From Coriobacteriales bacterium (GTDB taxonomy: Bacteria > Actinomycetota > Coriobacteriia > Coriobacteriales > Atopobiaceae): a stretch of DNA of 36,425 nucleotides. A program made the position numbers and the translations under genes. The notes below the pieces were generated by a model. The model did not search any database and was not told the DNA's origin. It was given only the letters and a program-made list of their open reading frames with translations. Below are positions 16,720 to 24,795 of this stretch, piece by piece. The stretch lies in the NCBI GenBank assembly GCA_029101205.1, contig JAQXQO010000126.1, forward strand, positions 1 through 36,425, in the 5' to 3' direction. How positions within the stretch are numbered: the first letter of the stretch is position 1; each line of letters opens with the position of its first letter.

Positions 16720-19035
16720 ATGAGCAATCACGAATCCAAAACTCCGCGTCACGCCAGACACTTTGCCCCAAACCCCAACGAGGCGACCTTCCGCTTCTCA
16801 CCCGTCGACCCGAACCAGATGCGTGACGCCGATAAACGTGACGCAAATGGCTCAATGGACAAGGCCGCCAAGAAGGGCAATACACGGCACCACGTCATCG
16901 ACCCCGAGGCGACTCAGCTAGCAAGCCCGGACGTTGACCACGAGGCGACTCAGCTAGCAAGCCCGGACGTTGACCCCGAGGCGACTCAGCTGGTTTCTCC
17001 CGGCACATACGATTCCGAGGCCACCCGTCTGGTGGACTCCGCAGCCGCTGCGACCATGGCCGGCAACCCGAACGCCGCCCGCCTGGTCTCCCCTGGCGAT
17101 GACGCTACCAGGCTCATCACGCCAGACGACGACGCCACGCAGCTGGTGAGCCCTGACCTCTCGCCAGAGGACCGCCAGGGCATCGAGGCGGCCAGGCGCA
17201 CGGAGATAGACTCTCTGCCCGGCTTTGACGTCACGCCCAACCCGGCGGATCTGCCCGCAATCGACGAGCCGGACCTGCCGGCATATGACCAGCCCACCGT
17301 CGCGGTCTCCGACGCGGCCGCAGCCCCCGGCAACTCCGCAGCCCCCGGCAATCCCGCAGGGGCTGACACCCCCGCAGGCCCGCAGCCCGACTCTCAGTTC
17401 GACGTCACCGCCCCCGTCGAGGCCCCGCTATACCCCGACGTCAGCGACCGCCCGCACTCCCCCGAGCATGCGGAAGTCGAGGACCCCACGCAGCCCGATG
17501 GCGTCCGCCTGGCAAAGAACGAGGTCGCGGCCGTCCCCGTGCAGCACACCGGATACGAGAACGACAGCGCCTCGCCCTACATCTCGAAGCGTCAGGCAGA
17601 GCGCACGCCCGAACAGCTGCACCACCGCCGCAACGTTATCGTGGCCATCGTGACCATCGCCATCATCGCTGCCCTGGCGGCGGGCGGCGTGTGGTTCTAC
17701 CGCAGCTTCATGCAGAACACCCAGACCGAGCAGGCGCCCCAGTACAACACCGCCACCATCGAGTCCGGCGAGTTCCTCGATAGCATCGACGACTCCACGG
17801 TGCTGCGCCCCGTGCAGCAGCAGAACGTGACCCCGCAGGTCGAGGGCACCATCGCCTCGGTCAACGTAAAGGACGGCGACACGGTGCAGAAGGGCGACAC
17901 CCTCTACACCCTGCAGAACCAGACCATCACTGACGAGGCCACAAAGGCGAAGCAGGCCGTGGACGACGCCCAGAAGGACGTCGACACGAAGACCACCGAC
18001 TCCACGAACGCCCAGAAGGACCTCGACGACGCAAACAAGGCCGTCAGCAGCGACCAGACCGCCATCGAGCAGCTGCTGCAGCTGAGCTCGGGCACGCTGT
18101 CGTCCATCGCCTCCGAGCAGAAGGCCCAGACCGACACCAACAACCCCTCCGACACCCTGAAGCAGCTGGAGCAGAGCGTGACCGACGCCGAGGCCAAGCT
18201 CTCCGACTCCGACAAGTCGAAGTACAACGACCTCACGAAGCAGCTGCAGACCGACACCGACAAGGTCAGCGAGTGCCAGGCGAAGGTCGACAGCGCCAAG
18301 TCCGCCCTCGACTCCGCCAACCAGAACCTGACCACCCTGAAGCAGACCTCCGACAAGGCCGCGGCACAGGAGCAGAAGCTCACCGTGACCGCGCCCTTCT
18401 CGGGCACCGTCAGCAACGTCAGCGACTCCACTACGCAAGGCGGCGCAGTCACCAGCGCCACGCAGCTGTGCACCGTGTCCGACACCTCCGAGCTCATCCT
18501 GGTCATGAGCGTCCCCGCCAACCAGATAAACCAGGTGACCGAGGAGCGCGAGGTGCGCCTGAGCTTCCCGGACAACCCCGACGTGCAAGCCACCGGCAAG
18601 ATAACGAAAATCGGCAGCAACGCCACGCAGAACGGCACCGAGGCCACCTACCCCGTGACCATCACCATCGAGGACCCCGACAGCTCGCTGACCACGGGCA
18701 CCGCGGTGAACGCCTCCATCGTGCTGCAATCGATTCCCAACAGCCTGATTGTGCCCATCGAGGCGGTGCAGAAGAACTCCGATGGAAGCACGTACCTGAA
18801 CGTCCTGCTGGACCCCTCGCGCGGCATCGACACGAAGGTGGAGGTCACGGTCAAGGCCACATCTTCCACGCAGGCCGCCGTGGAGTCCCCCAACATCCAG
18901 TCCGACACGAAGGTCATCATTCCCTCCAGCTCAGACTCCAGCTCAGACTCCAACACGACGTCAAGCGACGACTCCAGCTCCACGACCGGCGACGCGTCGA
19001 CCGACGCCAGCACCTCAACCTCCACCAGCGAGTAG
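16720..19035 (+). CDS. HlyD/MacA-like membrane-fusion protein with repeated EATQL tail
   Basis: A 771-residue single-pass protein. Residues 1-300 are disordered, acidic and Pro-rich, and hold a tandem array of [E/D]-A-T-[Q/R]-L-[A/V/I]-[S/T]-P units (Thr 65, 77, 89, 130, 140, with variants at 23, 102 and 121). One membrane helix lies at about 306-329. Outside follow a biotinyl-lipoyl-like half (G-T-I-A-S-V-N-V-K-D-G-D-T-V-Q-K-G), a long coiled coil (~405-560), the second half (T-V-T-A-P-F-S-G-T-V-S-N-V) and a beta-barrel domain, the order of ABC/RND periplasmic adaptors. The C-terminus is ~35 residues of Ser/Thr/Asp. Such adaptors normally pair with a MacB-type transporter, but none is adjacent. 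ATG 16720 has AAGAGG at 8 nt. The Thr motifs resemble phosphothreonine sites for FHA domains; that is inference. Confidence 0.85.
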   Translation: MSNHESKTPRHARHFAPNPNEATFRFSPVDPNQMRDADKRDANGSMDKAAKKGNTRHHVIDPEATQLASPDVDHEATQLASPDVDPEATQLVSPGTYDSEATRLVDSAAAATMAGNPNAARLVSPGDDATRLITPDDDATQLVSPDLSPEDRQGIEAARRTEIDSLPGFDVTPNPADLPAIDEPDLPAYDQPTVAVSDAAAAPGNSAAPGNPAGADTPAGPQPDSQFDVTAPVEAPLYPDVSDRPHSPEHAEVEDPTQPDGVRLAKNEVAAVPVQHTGYENDSASPYISKRQAERTPEQLHHRRNVIVAIVTIAIIAALAAGGVWFYRSFMQNTQTEQAPQYNTATIESGEFLDSIDDSTVLRPVQQQNVTPQVEGTIASVNVKDGDTVQKGDTLYTLQNQTITDEATKAKQAVDDAQKDVDTKTTDSTNAQKDLDDANKAVSSDQTAIEQLLQLSSGTLSSIASEQKAQTDTNNPSDTLKQLEQSVTDAEAKLSDSDKSKYNDLTKQLQTDTDKVSECQAKVDSAKSALDSANQNLTTLKQTSDKAAAQEQKLTVTAPFSGTVSNVSDSTTQGGAVTSATQLCTVSDTSELILVMSVPANQINQVTEEREVRLSFPDNPDVQATGKITKIGSNATQNGTEATYPVTITIEDPDSSLTTGTAVNASIVLQSIPNSLIVPIEAVQKNSDGSTYLNVLLDPSRGIDTKVEVTVKATSSTQAAVESPNIQSDTKVIIPSSSDSSSDSNTTSSDDSSSTTGDASTDASTSTSTSE
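16906..16977 (+). repeat. 36-bp coding tandem repeat in the fusion-protein gene
   Basis: Two copies of a 36-bp unit (12 codons, encoding an E-A-T-Q-L-A-S-P-D-V-D-x unit) starting at 16906 and 16942 differ by a single base; a third diverged copy begins at 16978. Near identity indicates recent duplication and scope for copy-number change. Confidence 0.9.
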
Positions 19036-19083
19036 CTGGCAAGAAGAACAAACCGCTTCGAGCCATCGCGGCCAGAGGCATCA

Positions 19084-19118
19084 AAGGGGCGACCACCTCG
19101 TTTGGGGTGGCCGCCCTT
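19084..19118 (+). terminator. Terminator of the fusion-protein gene
   Basis: Arms AAGGGGCGACCACC and GGTGGCCGCCCTT pair with one mismatch and one bulge around a 6-8 nt loop, followed by CTTG. The T tract is weak, but position and stem strength fit. Confidence 0.65.
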
Positions 19119-19279
19119 CTTGTGCCATGGCGCTTGCTCTCTGCGCCTCCAGCCTCAGCCTCCAGCCTCTAGCTAATACAACCCCCGGTGGCGCAGCCAT
19201 CCGACGCGGAGTGCAGCCTCTCGACGCTGCCCGACGCGAGGCACAACCGCCCGACGCAGCCTCCAACCTTCGCACAAAG

Positions 19280-19313
19280 GAGGGCGACCGCCCCCATCGG
19301 AGCGGCCGCCCTC
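19280..19313 (-). terminator. Terminator of the CapA-like gene
   Basis: A 12-bp stem (GAGGGCGACCGC with GCGGCCGCCCTC, one mismatch) lies 67 bp after the CapA-like stop; on the minus strand it is followed by CTTTG. It resembles the terminator of the convergent gene. Confidence 0.6.
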
Positions 19314-19379
19314 TACTTAGCGAAGTCTTGATGTCGCAAGGGGCACCTTCAGAGACGCCTTCGTCGGACCCCCCATCTC

Positions 19380-21209
19380 CTATCCCAGCGACACCGTGTA
19401 GGCGCCAGCGGACTCGTCGTAGGTCAGGTCGGACAGGGTGGAGTCCAGGTAGCTCTTGACGTACGTCGGGGTCATGTAGGTGTCCCAGCCCTTCTGGGCC
19501 AGCTGCTGCGTGTAGTCCGACAGCTTGTACACGCCGTAGGAGTTGCCGTTGGCCCGGTGCGTGACGACGGGTACCAGCGAGGCGGCGGTGACGGAGCACG
19601 TGCCGTCGGTGTCCTTGTGCAGCGTCACCTTTGCGATGCCGCCGATGAGCGCTGCGGTGCTCTTCGACGCGCTGACGTAGTTGCCCACTGAGTAGTAGCA
19701 CACGGTCTTGTGGCCGCTGGAGTTCGTGATGACCTCCACGGGCTGCACCACGTGCGGGTGGTCGCCAATGACCACGTCCACGCCCTCGTCGGCAAACAGC
19801 TGGGCGTAGGTGGACTGCTCGCTGGAGATCTCGGTGCTGTACTCGGTCCCCCAGTGCGGGCAGGCCACGATCATGTCGGCCCCCGCGTCCTTTGCCGCCT
19901 GGACGTCGGCCTTCACCTTGTCCTCGCTCAGCGTGGCCACGTAGGACGAGTCGGTCGACTTGCTGACCGTGGTGTCGGTGCCGTACGTGTAGTTCAGGAT
20001 GGCGACCTTGAATCCGTCCTTCTCGTATATATACACGTTGTTCACGCGGTCGGTGCCGGCGGTGCCCTCGGGATCGGCCACGCCCAGCACCTGTAGGTTG
20101 GGCTCGTTCTTTGCCCAGTTGGTCAGCTCGTCGTGCAGGCCGTCGTAGCCCAGGTCCAGGGCGTAGTTGCTGGCCTTCAGCACCACGTCGATGCCGGCGT
20201 TGGCCTCGGCCGTGGCCAGGGTGTCGGGCGCGTTGTAGGGCACGCCGCTGCCATAGCCGTACGTCTGGCCCGCGATGGCGGACTCCTGGTCCACCAGCGC
20301 CACGTCGGCCGAGCTGATGTCGGAGGACGTGTCCGAGAAGAGATTCGAGAAGTCGTAGGTCCCCGACGTGGTCTGCGAGGCGCTGACCACGGTGCCCTGC
20401 GTCACCATGTCGCCCACCATGGTCAGGTTGATGTCGACGGCCTGGGCCTGCGTAGACGTGTCGCCCGACGAGTCGCCCTGGTCGCTGGCCTCCTCCTGCT
20501 CGATCTCGTTGTGCAGGGGGCTCGTGGCTCCGGGAAGCAGCATCGGAATCACGCCCGCCACGTACACCACCAGGCCGGCGGCAACCGCAATGCCAGCGAC
20601 CACCATGAACAGGATGGGCAGGAACTCGTCGTGGTGCTCCCGGCGATAGTGCTGCGCGGCATTCGCCCTGGAGTACTCGGCCACCGAGCTCTCGACGCGC
20701 TCCTCCTCGATGTCGCGGCGCTCCTCCTCGTCCTCGTAGGGCTCGTATATGTCCGCGTCTTCGTAGGGGTTGGGGACCTCGGGCTCCCGGTCAGAGTCGT
20801 CCGCGGTATCCGAGCCGTCCACGGCATCGGAGTCGTCCGAAGCGCCGCCGTCCGGGGACCCATCGCCGTCGACCTTGCGGTCGGCGTCATCATCGCCCGC
20901 GCCGGCAGACGCATCACCCATCGCCGAGCCGCAGTCAGGCTGGTCGCCACCCAACGTCAGGTCGCCGTCCGCATCGTCGTCCGCGGGGCGGTCGTCCACA
21001 GGATCCTCCTCGAAGCCAGCCTCGTCGTCCTCGGCAAAGACGCCCGAGAAGTGCGCTGCGTGCTCGGGAGCGTGAGACGAGCCCCCCTCCGACGGCGTCG
21101 CATCGGGCCGTGCCTGAGCATGCTGGGGAGCGTGTTGATGGGATTGGTGCTTGGGTGAGTTCGGGCTATCGCTCGCAGAGGGGACGGACCCATGGGGGGT
21201 ATCAGTCAC
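19380..21209 (-). CDS. CapA-like (PGA_cap) membrane-anchored protein with acidic tail
   Basis: A 609-residue protein. Residues 1-190 are a disordered, strongly acidic cytoplasmic tail (long D/E/G runs); a membrane helix lies at about 195-224; the rest is an external CapA/metallophosphatase-like domain. Family motifs seen are T-M-V-G-D-M-V-T-Q-G (~264), P-H-W-G-T-E-Y and G-D-H-P-H-V-V-Q-P-V-E. The usual N-H-A-L-D metal-ligand motif reads S-N-Y-A-L-D, with Tyr for His. CapA proteins are linked to poly-gamma-glutamate or capsule synthesis; no capB/capC is adjacent. The start is GTG at 21209 after GGAAGGGA. It is convergent with the fusion-protein gene and has the same tail-anchor-external plan. 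Confidence 0.85.
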   Translation of the reverse strand: MTDTPHGSVPSASDSPNSPKHQSHQHAPQHAQARPDATPSEGGSSHAPEHAAHFSGVFAEDDEAGFEEDPVDDRPADDDADGDLTLGGDQPDCGSAMGDASAGAGDDDADRKVDGDGSPDGGASDDSDAVDGSDTADDSDREPEVPNPYEDADIYEPYEDEEERRDIEEERVESSVAEYSRANAAQHYRREHHDEFLPILFMVVAGIAVAAGLVVYVAGVIPMLLPGATSPLHNEIEQEEASDQGDSSGDTSTQAQAVDINLTMVGDMVTQGTVVSASQTTSGTYDFSNLFSDTSSDISSADVALVDQESAIAGQTYGYGSGVPYNAPDTLATAEANAGIDVVLKASNYALDLGYDGLHDELTNWAKNEPNLQVLGVADPEGTAGTDRVNNVYIYEKDGFKVAILNYTYGTDTTVSKSTDSSYVATLSEDKVKADVQAAKDAGADMIVACPHWGTEYSTEISSEQSTYAQLFADEGVDVVIGDHPHVVQPVEVITNSSGHKTVCYYSVGNYVSASKSTAALIGGIAKVTLHKDTDGTCSVTAASLVPVVTHRANGNSYGVYKLSDYTQQLAQKGWDTYMTPTYVKSYLDSTLSDLTYDESAGAYTVSLG

Positions 21210-21248
21210 GTCGGCATCCCTTCCAAAGTATCGGCAAAACTACGCCCA

Positions 21249-21292
21249 ATGATACGATTAAATGGACCATGCGGACCACGGACCTGGTCCGC
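21249..21292. promoter_or_regulatory. Overlapping divergent -10 boxes and an 8-bp inverted repeat
   Basis: TATCAT on the minus strand (21254-21249) and TACGAT on the plus strand (21253-21258) could serve capA and the HAD gene. Just downstream on the plus strand the perfect arms GCGGACCA (21271-21278) and TGGTCCGC (21285-21292) enclose 6 nt, either an operator or a leader hairpin. Confidence 0.4.
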
Positions 21293-21325
21293 AGACTCAG
21301 AATCAACCGCAAAGGAGCATCTGAA

Positions 21326-22003
21326 TTGCAACCTAGCAGCGGATACGCGGCCGCCATATTCGACCTGGACGGCACGCTTCTGAACACGGTGGACGACCTG
21401 GCGGCCTCCGCCAACTACGCCCTGCAGAGACACGGCCTCCCCACGCGCTCCATACCGGAAATCACCAGCTTCATTGGCAATGGCGTGCGCCACCTCATGG
21501 CCGTGGCGGTGCCCGAGGGCACGGACCCCGCCCTGGAGCAGCAGGTGTTCCAGGACTTCCAGGCCCACTACGCGCAGCACCACCTGGACAGGACCGCCCC
21601 CTACCCCGGCATCCGGCAGCTCTTGGCCGACCTGGCCGCCAAGGGCATCCGTCTGGCCGTCGTATCGAACAAAAGCGACGCCGACGTACAGGTGCTGATC
21701 CAGCACTTCTTCCCCGACACCTTCGAGGTGGTGGTGGGCGAGAAGGAATCCGAGGGCGTGCGGCGCAAGCCCGCTCCCGACACCGTGAACGCCTGCGTCA
21801 GCCGCTTTGGCCTGCCGCGCGAGCGCTGCGTCTACATAGGTGACTCCGAGGTGGACGTGCTGACGGCAAACAACGCCCACATGGACGTCATCGTGGTCAC
21901 ATGGGGATTTCGCCAGCGTGCCTTCGTGGAGCGCTACGGCGCGAAAGTCTTCGCCGACACCACCCAGCAGCTGGAGCGCCTGATCGTGGGGCAGGAGGGC
22001 TAG
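21326..22003 (+). CDS. HAD-family phosphatase, phosphoglycolate-phosphatase-like
   Basis: A 225-residue haloacid-dehalogenase hydrolase acting on a small phosphorylated metabolite. Motif I is D-L-D-G-T-L-L-N-T, motif II V-V-S-N-K, motif III/IV R-K-P-A-P-D and G-D-S-E-V-D; the helical cap between motifs I and II is of the Gph/PGMB type. Phosphoglycolate phosphatase is the closest guess; beta-phosphoglucomutase-like or pyrophosphatase activity is possible. I place the start at TTG 21326 because a classical AAAGGAG lies 8 nt before it, whereas ATG 21269 has no ribosome site and lies inside the inverted-repeat leader. Confidence 0.88.
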   Translation: MQPSSGYAAAIFDLDGTLLNTVDDLAASANYALQRHGLPTRSIPEITSFIGNGVRHLMAVAVPEGTDPALEQQVFQDFQAHYAQHHLDRTAPYPGIRQLLADLAAKGIRLAVVSNKSDADVQVLIQHFFPDTFEVVVGEKESEGVRRKPAPDTVNACVSRFGLPRERCVYIGDSEVDVLTANNAHMDVIVVTWGFRQRAFVERYGAKVFADTTQQLERLIVGQEG

Positions 22004-22072
22004 TCGAAAACCAGCGGCGCCCTGCGCTTCGCGTCAGCCGGCGACGTCCCGCACCAAGGCTCCGATTCTGCC

Positions 22073-22100
22073 CCTATGCCTCATAGACACCGGGCATAGG
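22073..22100. other. Hairpin after the HAD phosphatase gene
   Basis: CCTATGCC and GGCATAGG form an 8-bp stem with a 12-nt loop 70 bp after the stop. No T run follows on either strand, so its role as a terminator is uncertain. Confidence 0.35.
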
Positions 22101-22255
22101 CCCTGAGCTGCCATTCATTGGCCCACCCAACCGGCCGCAGTTGCTTTCTTATACCACAAGCCGCGATTCTTTACACCTACTATCACGTACACGCGTTTTT
22201 TATAACGCTGGCCTAACAGATGCAGAACCGGCGGACCAATCCGTCGCTCGGGCGC

Positions 22256-22261
22256 TAATAT
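22256..22261 (+). promoter_or_regulatory. -10 box TAATAT of the small unknown gene
   Basis: TAATAT lies 40 nt before the ATG at 22301, predicting a start near 22268 and a short leader with a GAAAGGA ribosome site. The -35 region is not recognisable. Confidence 0.45.
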
Positions 22262-22300
22262 GGCGCTATGAAGGTCGGGCCCTTGACGAAAGGAATGACC

Positions 22301-22606
22301 ATGGGAAAGATCGCATCGGAGAAGCTTGACATAAGCTACGACGGCCTTGCGGACTACCTGCACGCGAACCATTCCGTGTACATGAAGGTTGACTCCAAGG
22401 TCTATTACATTACCGACGTCAACTACGAGGCATGGCGCGCGCAGGACACCAGCATCCGCAACAGCAAGAACCACTTTGTCGACTGCAGCGACCTCGTTCC
22501 CACCGTGGACGAGTTCCTGACCCTGCCGTTCGTCAACGGCCACACCATCAAGGAAGTGTTCCCCGAGGCATCGTTCTACGCCTCGACGAAGGGCGTGAAG
22601 TCCTAG
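22301..22606 (+). CDS. Small conserved-looking protein of unknown function
   Basis: I do not recognise this 101-residue soluble protein. It begins M-G-K-I-A-S-E-K-L-D-I-S-Y-D-G-L-A-D-Y-L and has balanced composition, hydrophobic/aromatic patches (Y-M-K-V-D-S-K-V-Y-Y-I-T-D-V-N-Y-E-A-W-R) and no signal peptide or membrane helix. Codon use matches the neighbours. The ATG at 22301 has GAAAGGA about 7 nt upstream; the longer frame from 22268 would begin at the predicted transcript start. It has its own promoter-like box and a perfect terminator, so it is a single-gene unit. Two stretches describing Y-x-V contacts suggest a compact alpha/beta fold, no more. Confidence 0.8.
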   Translation: MGKIASEKLDISYDGLADYLHANHSVYMKVDSKVYYITDVNYEAWRAQDTSIRNSKNHFVDCSDLVPTVDEFLTLPFVNGHTIKEVFPEASFYASTKGVKS

Positions 22607-22642
22607 CCCGGCATCATTTCGTGCCATACACCTGCTAAAGAC

Positions 22643-22684
22643 CTGCGAGGTTGGAGGAAACCCCTCCGACCTCGCAGCTTTTAT
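22643..22684 (+). terminator. Strong rho-independent terminator
   Basis: CTGCGAGG and GGAGG arms pair with CCTCC and the matching CTCGCAG arm around an AAAC-type loop, then CTTTT. It closes the small gene at 22606. Confidence 0.92.
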
Positions 22685-22851
22685 ATCCGGACTACATCAA
22701 CCGTTTGGCCCTTCTGGCCGGCCTGACTCCCAGGCCCTTCCGGGCGCCGCAGGACGCATACCCAAGCCGTCACGCCACAAAGAGGGCGCCCCCGCACGTC
22801 GCGGAAGCGCCCTTGTCTATTGCAATAAGAGCCTTGGTCAAGAATAACCAG

Positions 22852-24588
22852 CTACTGCTGGCCGGCGTCCCCATCGGCGGGCTTGGCAGCGTCATCCTTC
22901 TGCGCGGCGTCCGACTTCTGGCTGGCAGCAACGGCAGCGGCGGTCTTCTTTGCAGCTGCCTTGGCAGCTGCGGCGCCCATGGTGGCGGTGTCGGTCTCGA
23001 GCACCTCGTTGTCGCCGAAGGCCTGACGGTCCTCGGGACGCTCCAGCACGGGAATCAGCATGCGGAAGCCGTTCTCGGTGGCGTTCTTGCGCGTGGAGCG
23101 CTTTGCATAGCGCTTCACGGCAGCGGCCGACTTGTTTATGGCCACCAGGGTGCCGGCGCCAGCCACGCAGCCGCCCGGGCATGCCATGCCCTCCAGCAGG
23201 TAGCCGTTGTACTTTCCGCGCGAGGCGTCGCGCATCATCTTTCGGCAGTCCTCCAGGCCCTCTGCGTTCGCCACCTTCACCTCCAGGTCGGGGTGCTCGC
23301 GGTGAATGGCGTTCACGACGGCGTTCGCAACGCCACCGGCCACGGCGAACCCACGACCGTCGGAGGACGCCTGGTCAAAGTCGGACTTGCCCTCGTCTGC
23401 CAGCTTCAGGTAGTCGATGCCCTTGGCGTCCATCATGCCGGCCATCTCCTCGAAGGTCAGCACGAAGTCCACCTCGGAGCGCACGGACTTGCGCATGGCC
23501 TCGAGCTTCTTTGCCGAGCACGGGCCCACGAACACGATCTTTGCGTGCGGGTGCTGGCGACGCACCATGCGCGCGGTCAGGGTCATGGGCGTCAGGGCCA
23601 TCGAGATGCAGTTGGCGTACTTGGGGAACTCCTTCTTTGCCATGATGGACCAGGCGGGGCAGCACGACGTACCCATGAACGGCAGCTTGTCGGGCACCTC
23701 CTCCAGGAAGTCGTCGCCCTCCTGGATGGTGCACAGGTCGGCGCCCAGGGCCACCTCCTCCATGCCCGAAAAGCCCAGCTGCTTGAAGGCCATGCGCAGC
23801 TTGCCCACGTCGCCCTTGCCGCCGAACTGGCCCACGAAGGCGGGCGCCACGATGGCTATGACCTCGTCGCCCGACAGGATGGACCAGATGACCTGGGCAA
23901 TCTGGCTCTTATCCACGATGGCACCGAACGGGCAGTTGATCAGGCACTGGCCGCAGGCCACGCACTTGTCCTGCTTTATCTCGGCGCGGCCGTGCTCGTC
24001 GGACACGATGGCGTGCATGCCGCAGGCGGCGGCGCACGGGCGCTCGTAGTGGTGGATGGCGTGGTACGGGCAGGTCTTGGCGCACATGCCGCAGTGGATG
24101 CACTTGCTCTGGTCGATGTAGGCCTTCTTGTTCACGAAGGTGATGGCGCCCTTGGGGCAGATCTCGCGGCAGGGGTGGGCCAGGCAGCCCTGGCAGGTGT
24201 TCGTGACCTCGTACACGTTGTCCTTGCATGCGTTGCACGCGAACTTGATCACGTTGATCAGCGGCGGCTGGTAGTAGGTCTCGGGACCGGCAGCCTCGCG
24301 CAGGCCGTCCGAGATGCGGCCGGGCTTGTCGACGCCCTGCTGGGACAGGCCAAGGGCCAGGCGGATGCGCTCGCCCACGATGGCGCGCTCCAGGAAGACC
24401 GACTCGCGGTACGTTGCCACGTCACCGGGGATGATCTTGTACGGGAGCTCGTCGAACATCTTGTCGAAGTCCTCGTCGGTCATGTTCGGGTTGTCCTTGG
24501 TGGCATAGATGACCTTCGCCACCTCGGAGAACACCTGCCGACGGATGTGCGTGAGGTTGGTGTACACGCCTCGCATGGTATTGGGCAT
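22852..24588 (-). CDS. Monomeric [FeFe] hydrogenase (possibly group B)
   Basis: A 578-residue iron-sulfur enzyme that would make or consume H2 with a ferredoxin-like partner. H-cluster ligands are all present: T-S-C-C-P-A-W at 307-313 (Cys310), G-P-C-S-A-K-K-L-E-A (Cys357) and M-A-C-P-G-G-C-V-A-G (Cys470, Cys474). Upstream are two standard 4Fe-4S sets (C-I-H-C-G-M-C from 163, C-V-A-C-G-Q-C from 209) and a further Cys-rich segment (C-N-A-C to C-R-E-I-C-P). The A-G-A-G rather than G-G-G-Q after the last Cys, and the G-P-C-S-A-K-K form, suggest a group B-type enzyme; this is from memory. The last ~45 residues are Ala/Lys-rich and would be flexible. No HydE/F/G maturases are in the window. ATG 24588 follows GAGAGG. 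Confidence 0.88.
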   Translation of the reverse strand: MPNTMRGVYTNLTHIRRQVFSEVAKVIYATKDNPNMTDEDFDKMFDELPYKIIPGDVATYRESVFLERAIVGERIRLALGLSQQGVDKPGRISDGLREAAGPETYYQPPLINVIKFACNACKDNVYEVTNTCQGCLAHPCREICPKGAITFVNKKAYIDQSKCIHCGMCAKTCPYHAIHHYERPCAAACGMHAIVSDEHGRAEIKQDKCVACGQCLINCPFGAIVDKSQIAQVIWSILSGDEVIAIVAPAFVGQFGGKGDVGKLRMAFKQLGFSGMEEVALGADLCTIQEGDDFLEEVPDKLPFMGTSCCPAWSIMAKKEFPKYANCISMALTPMTLTARMVRRQHPHAKIVFVGPCSAKKLEAMRKSVRSEVDFVLTFEEMAGMMDAKGIDYLKLADEGKSDFDQASSDGRGFAVAGGVANAVVNAIHREHPDLEVKVANAEGLEDCRKMMRDASRGKYNGYLLEGMACPGGCVAGAGTLVAINKSAAAVKRYAKRSTRKNATENGFRMLIPVLERPEDRQAFGDNEVLETDTATMGAAAAKAAAKKTAAAVAASQKSDAAQKDDAAKPADGDAGQQ

Positions 24589-24619
24589 AGCGACCTCTCC
24601 TTCGCTTTGACCGAAGTCA

Positions 24620-24703
24620 GTGCTGTGATATTCCGTTGCCGTGCTGTGGCAACCCCGACATCCCCCGACGACGGGCGCCCTGGACACGTTTGTTTCCATT
24701 ATG
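24620..24703 (-). promoter_or_regulatory. Hydrogenase promoter region with nested repeats
   Basis: On the minus strand a -10-like CATAAT lies at 24703-24698. Downstream, between it and the gene, GTGCTGTG occurs twice on the plus strand 21 bp apart (24620, 24641), and GTTGCC/GGCAAC arms (24635-24640, 24648-24653) form a 6-7-6 inverted repeat around the second copy. This looks like an operator in the leader; the regulator is unknown. Confidence 0.45.
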
Positions 24704-24795
24704 AATCATGGCTGGGCACGTCGCGCCGCAAAGCTCTTTTCAGATGGTAAAGCGACCATGCTGCAGTCAAGAGGCTCCGGCTGCGCTGGCGGCAG

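Larger units (their letters stand above)
19036..19379. other. Gap between convergent fusion-protein and CapA-like genes (344 bp)
   Basis: No gene is seen. It holds two similar GC-rich terminator hairpins (19084-19118 and 19280-19313) and simple CAGCCTC and CCGACGC micro-repeats between them. Confidence 0.6.

Noticed and set aside
17428-18729. Minus-strand 433-codon frame inside the fusion-protein gene
   Set aside because: Leu/Gly/Val-rich mirror of a coiled-coil coding region; no start signal.
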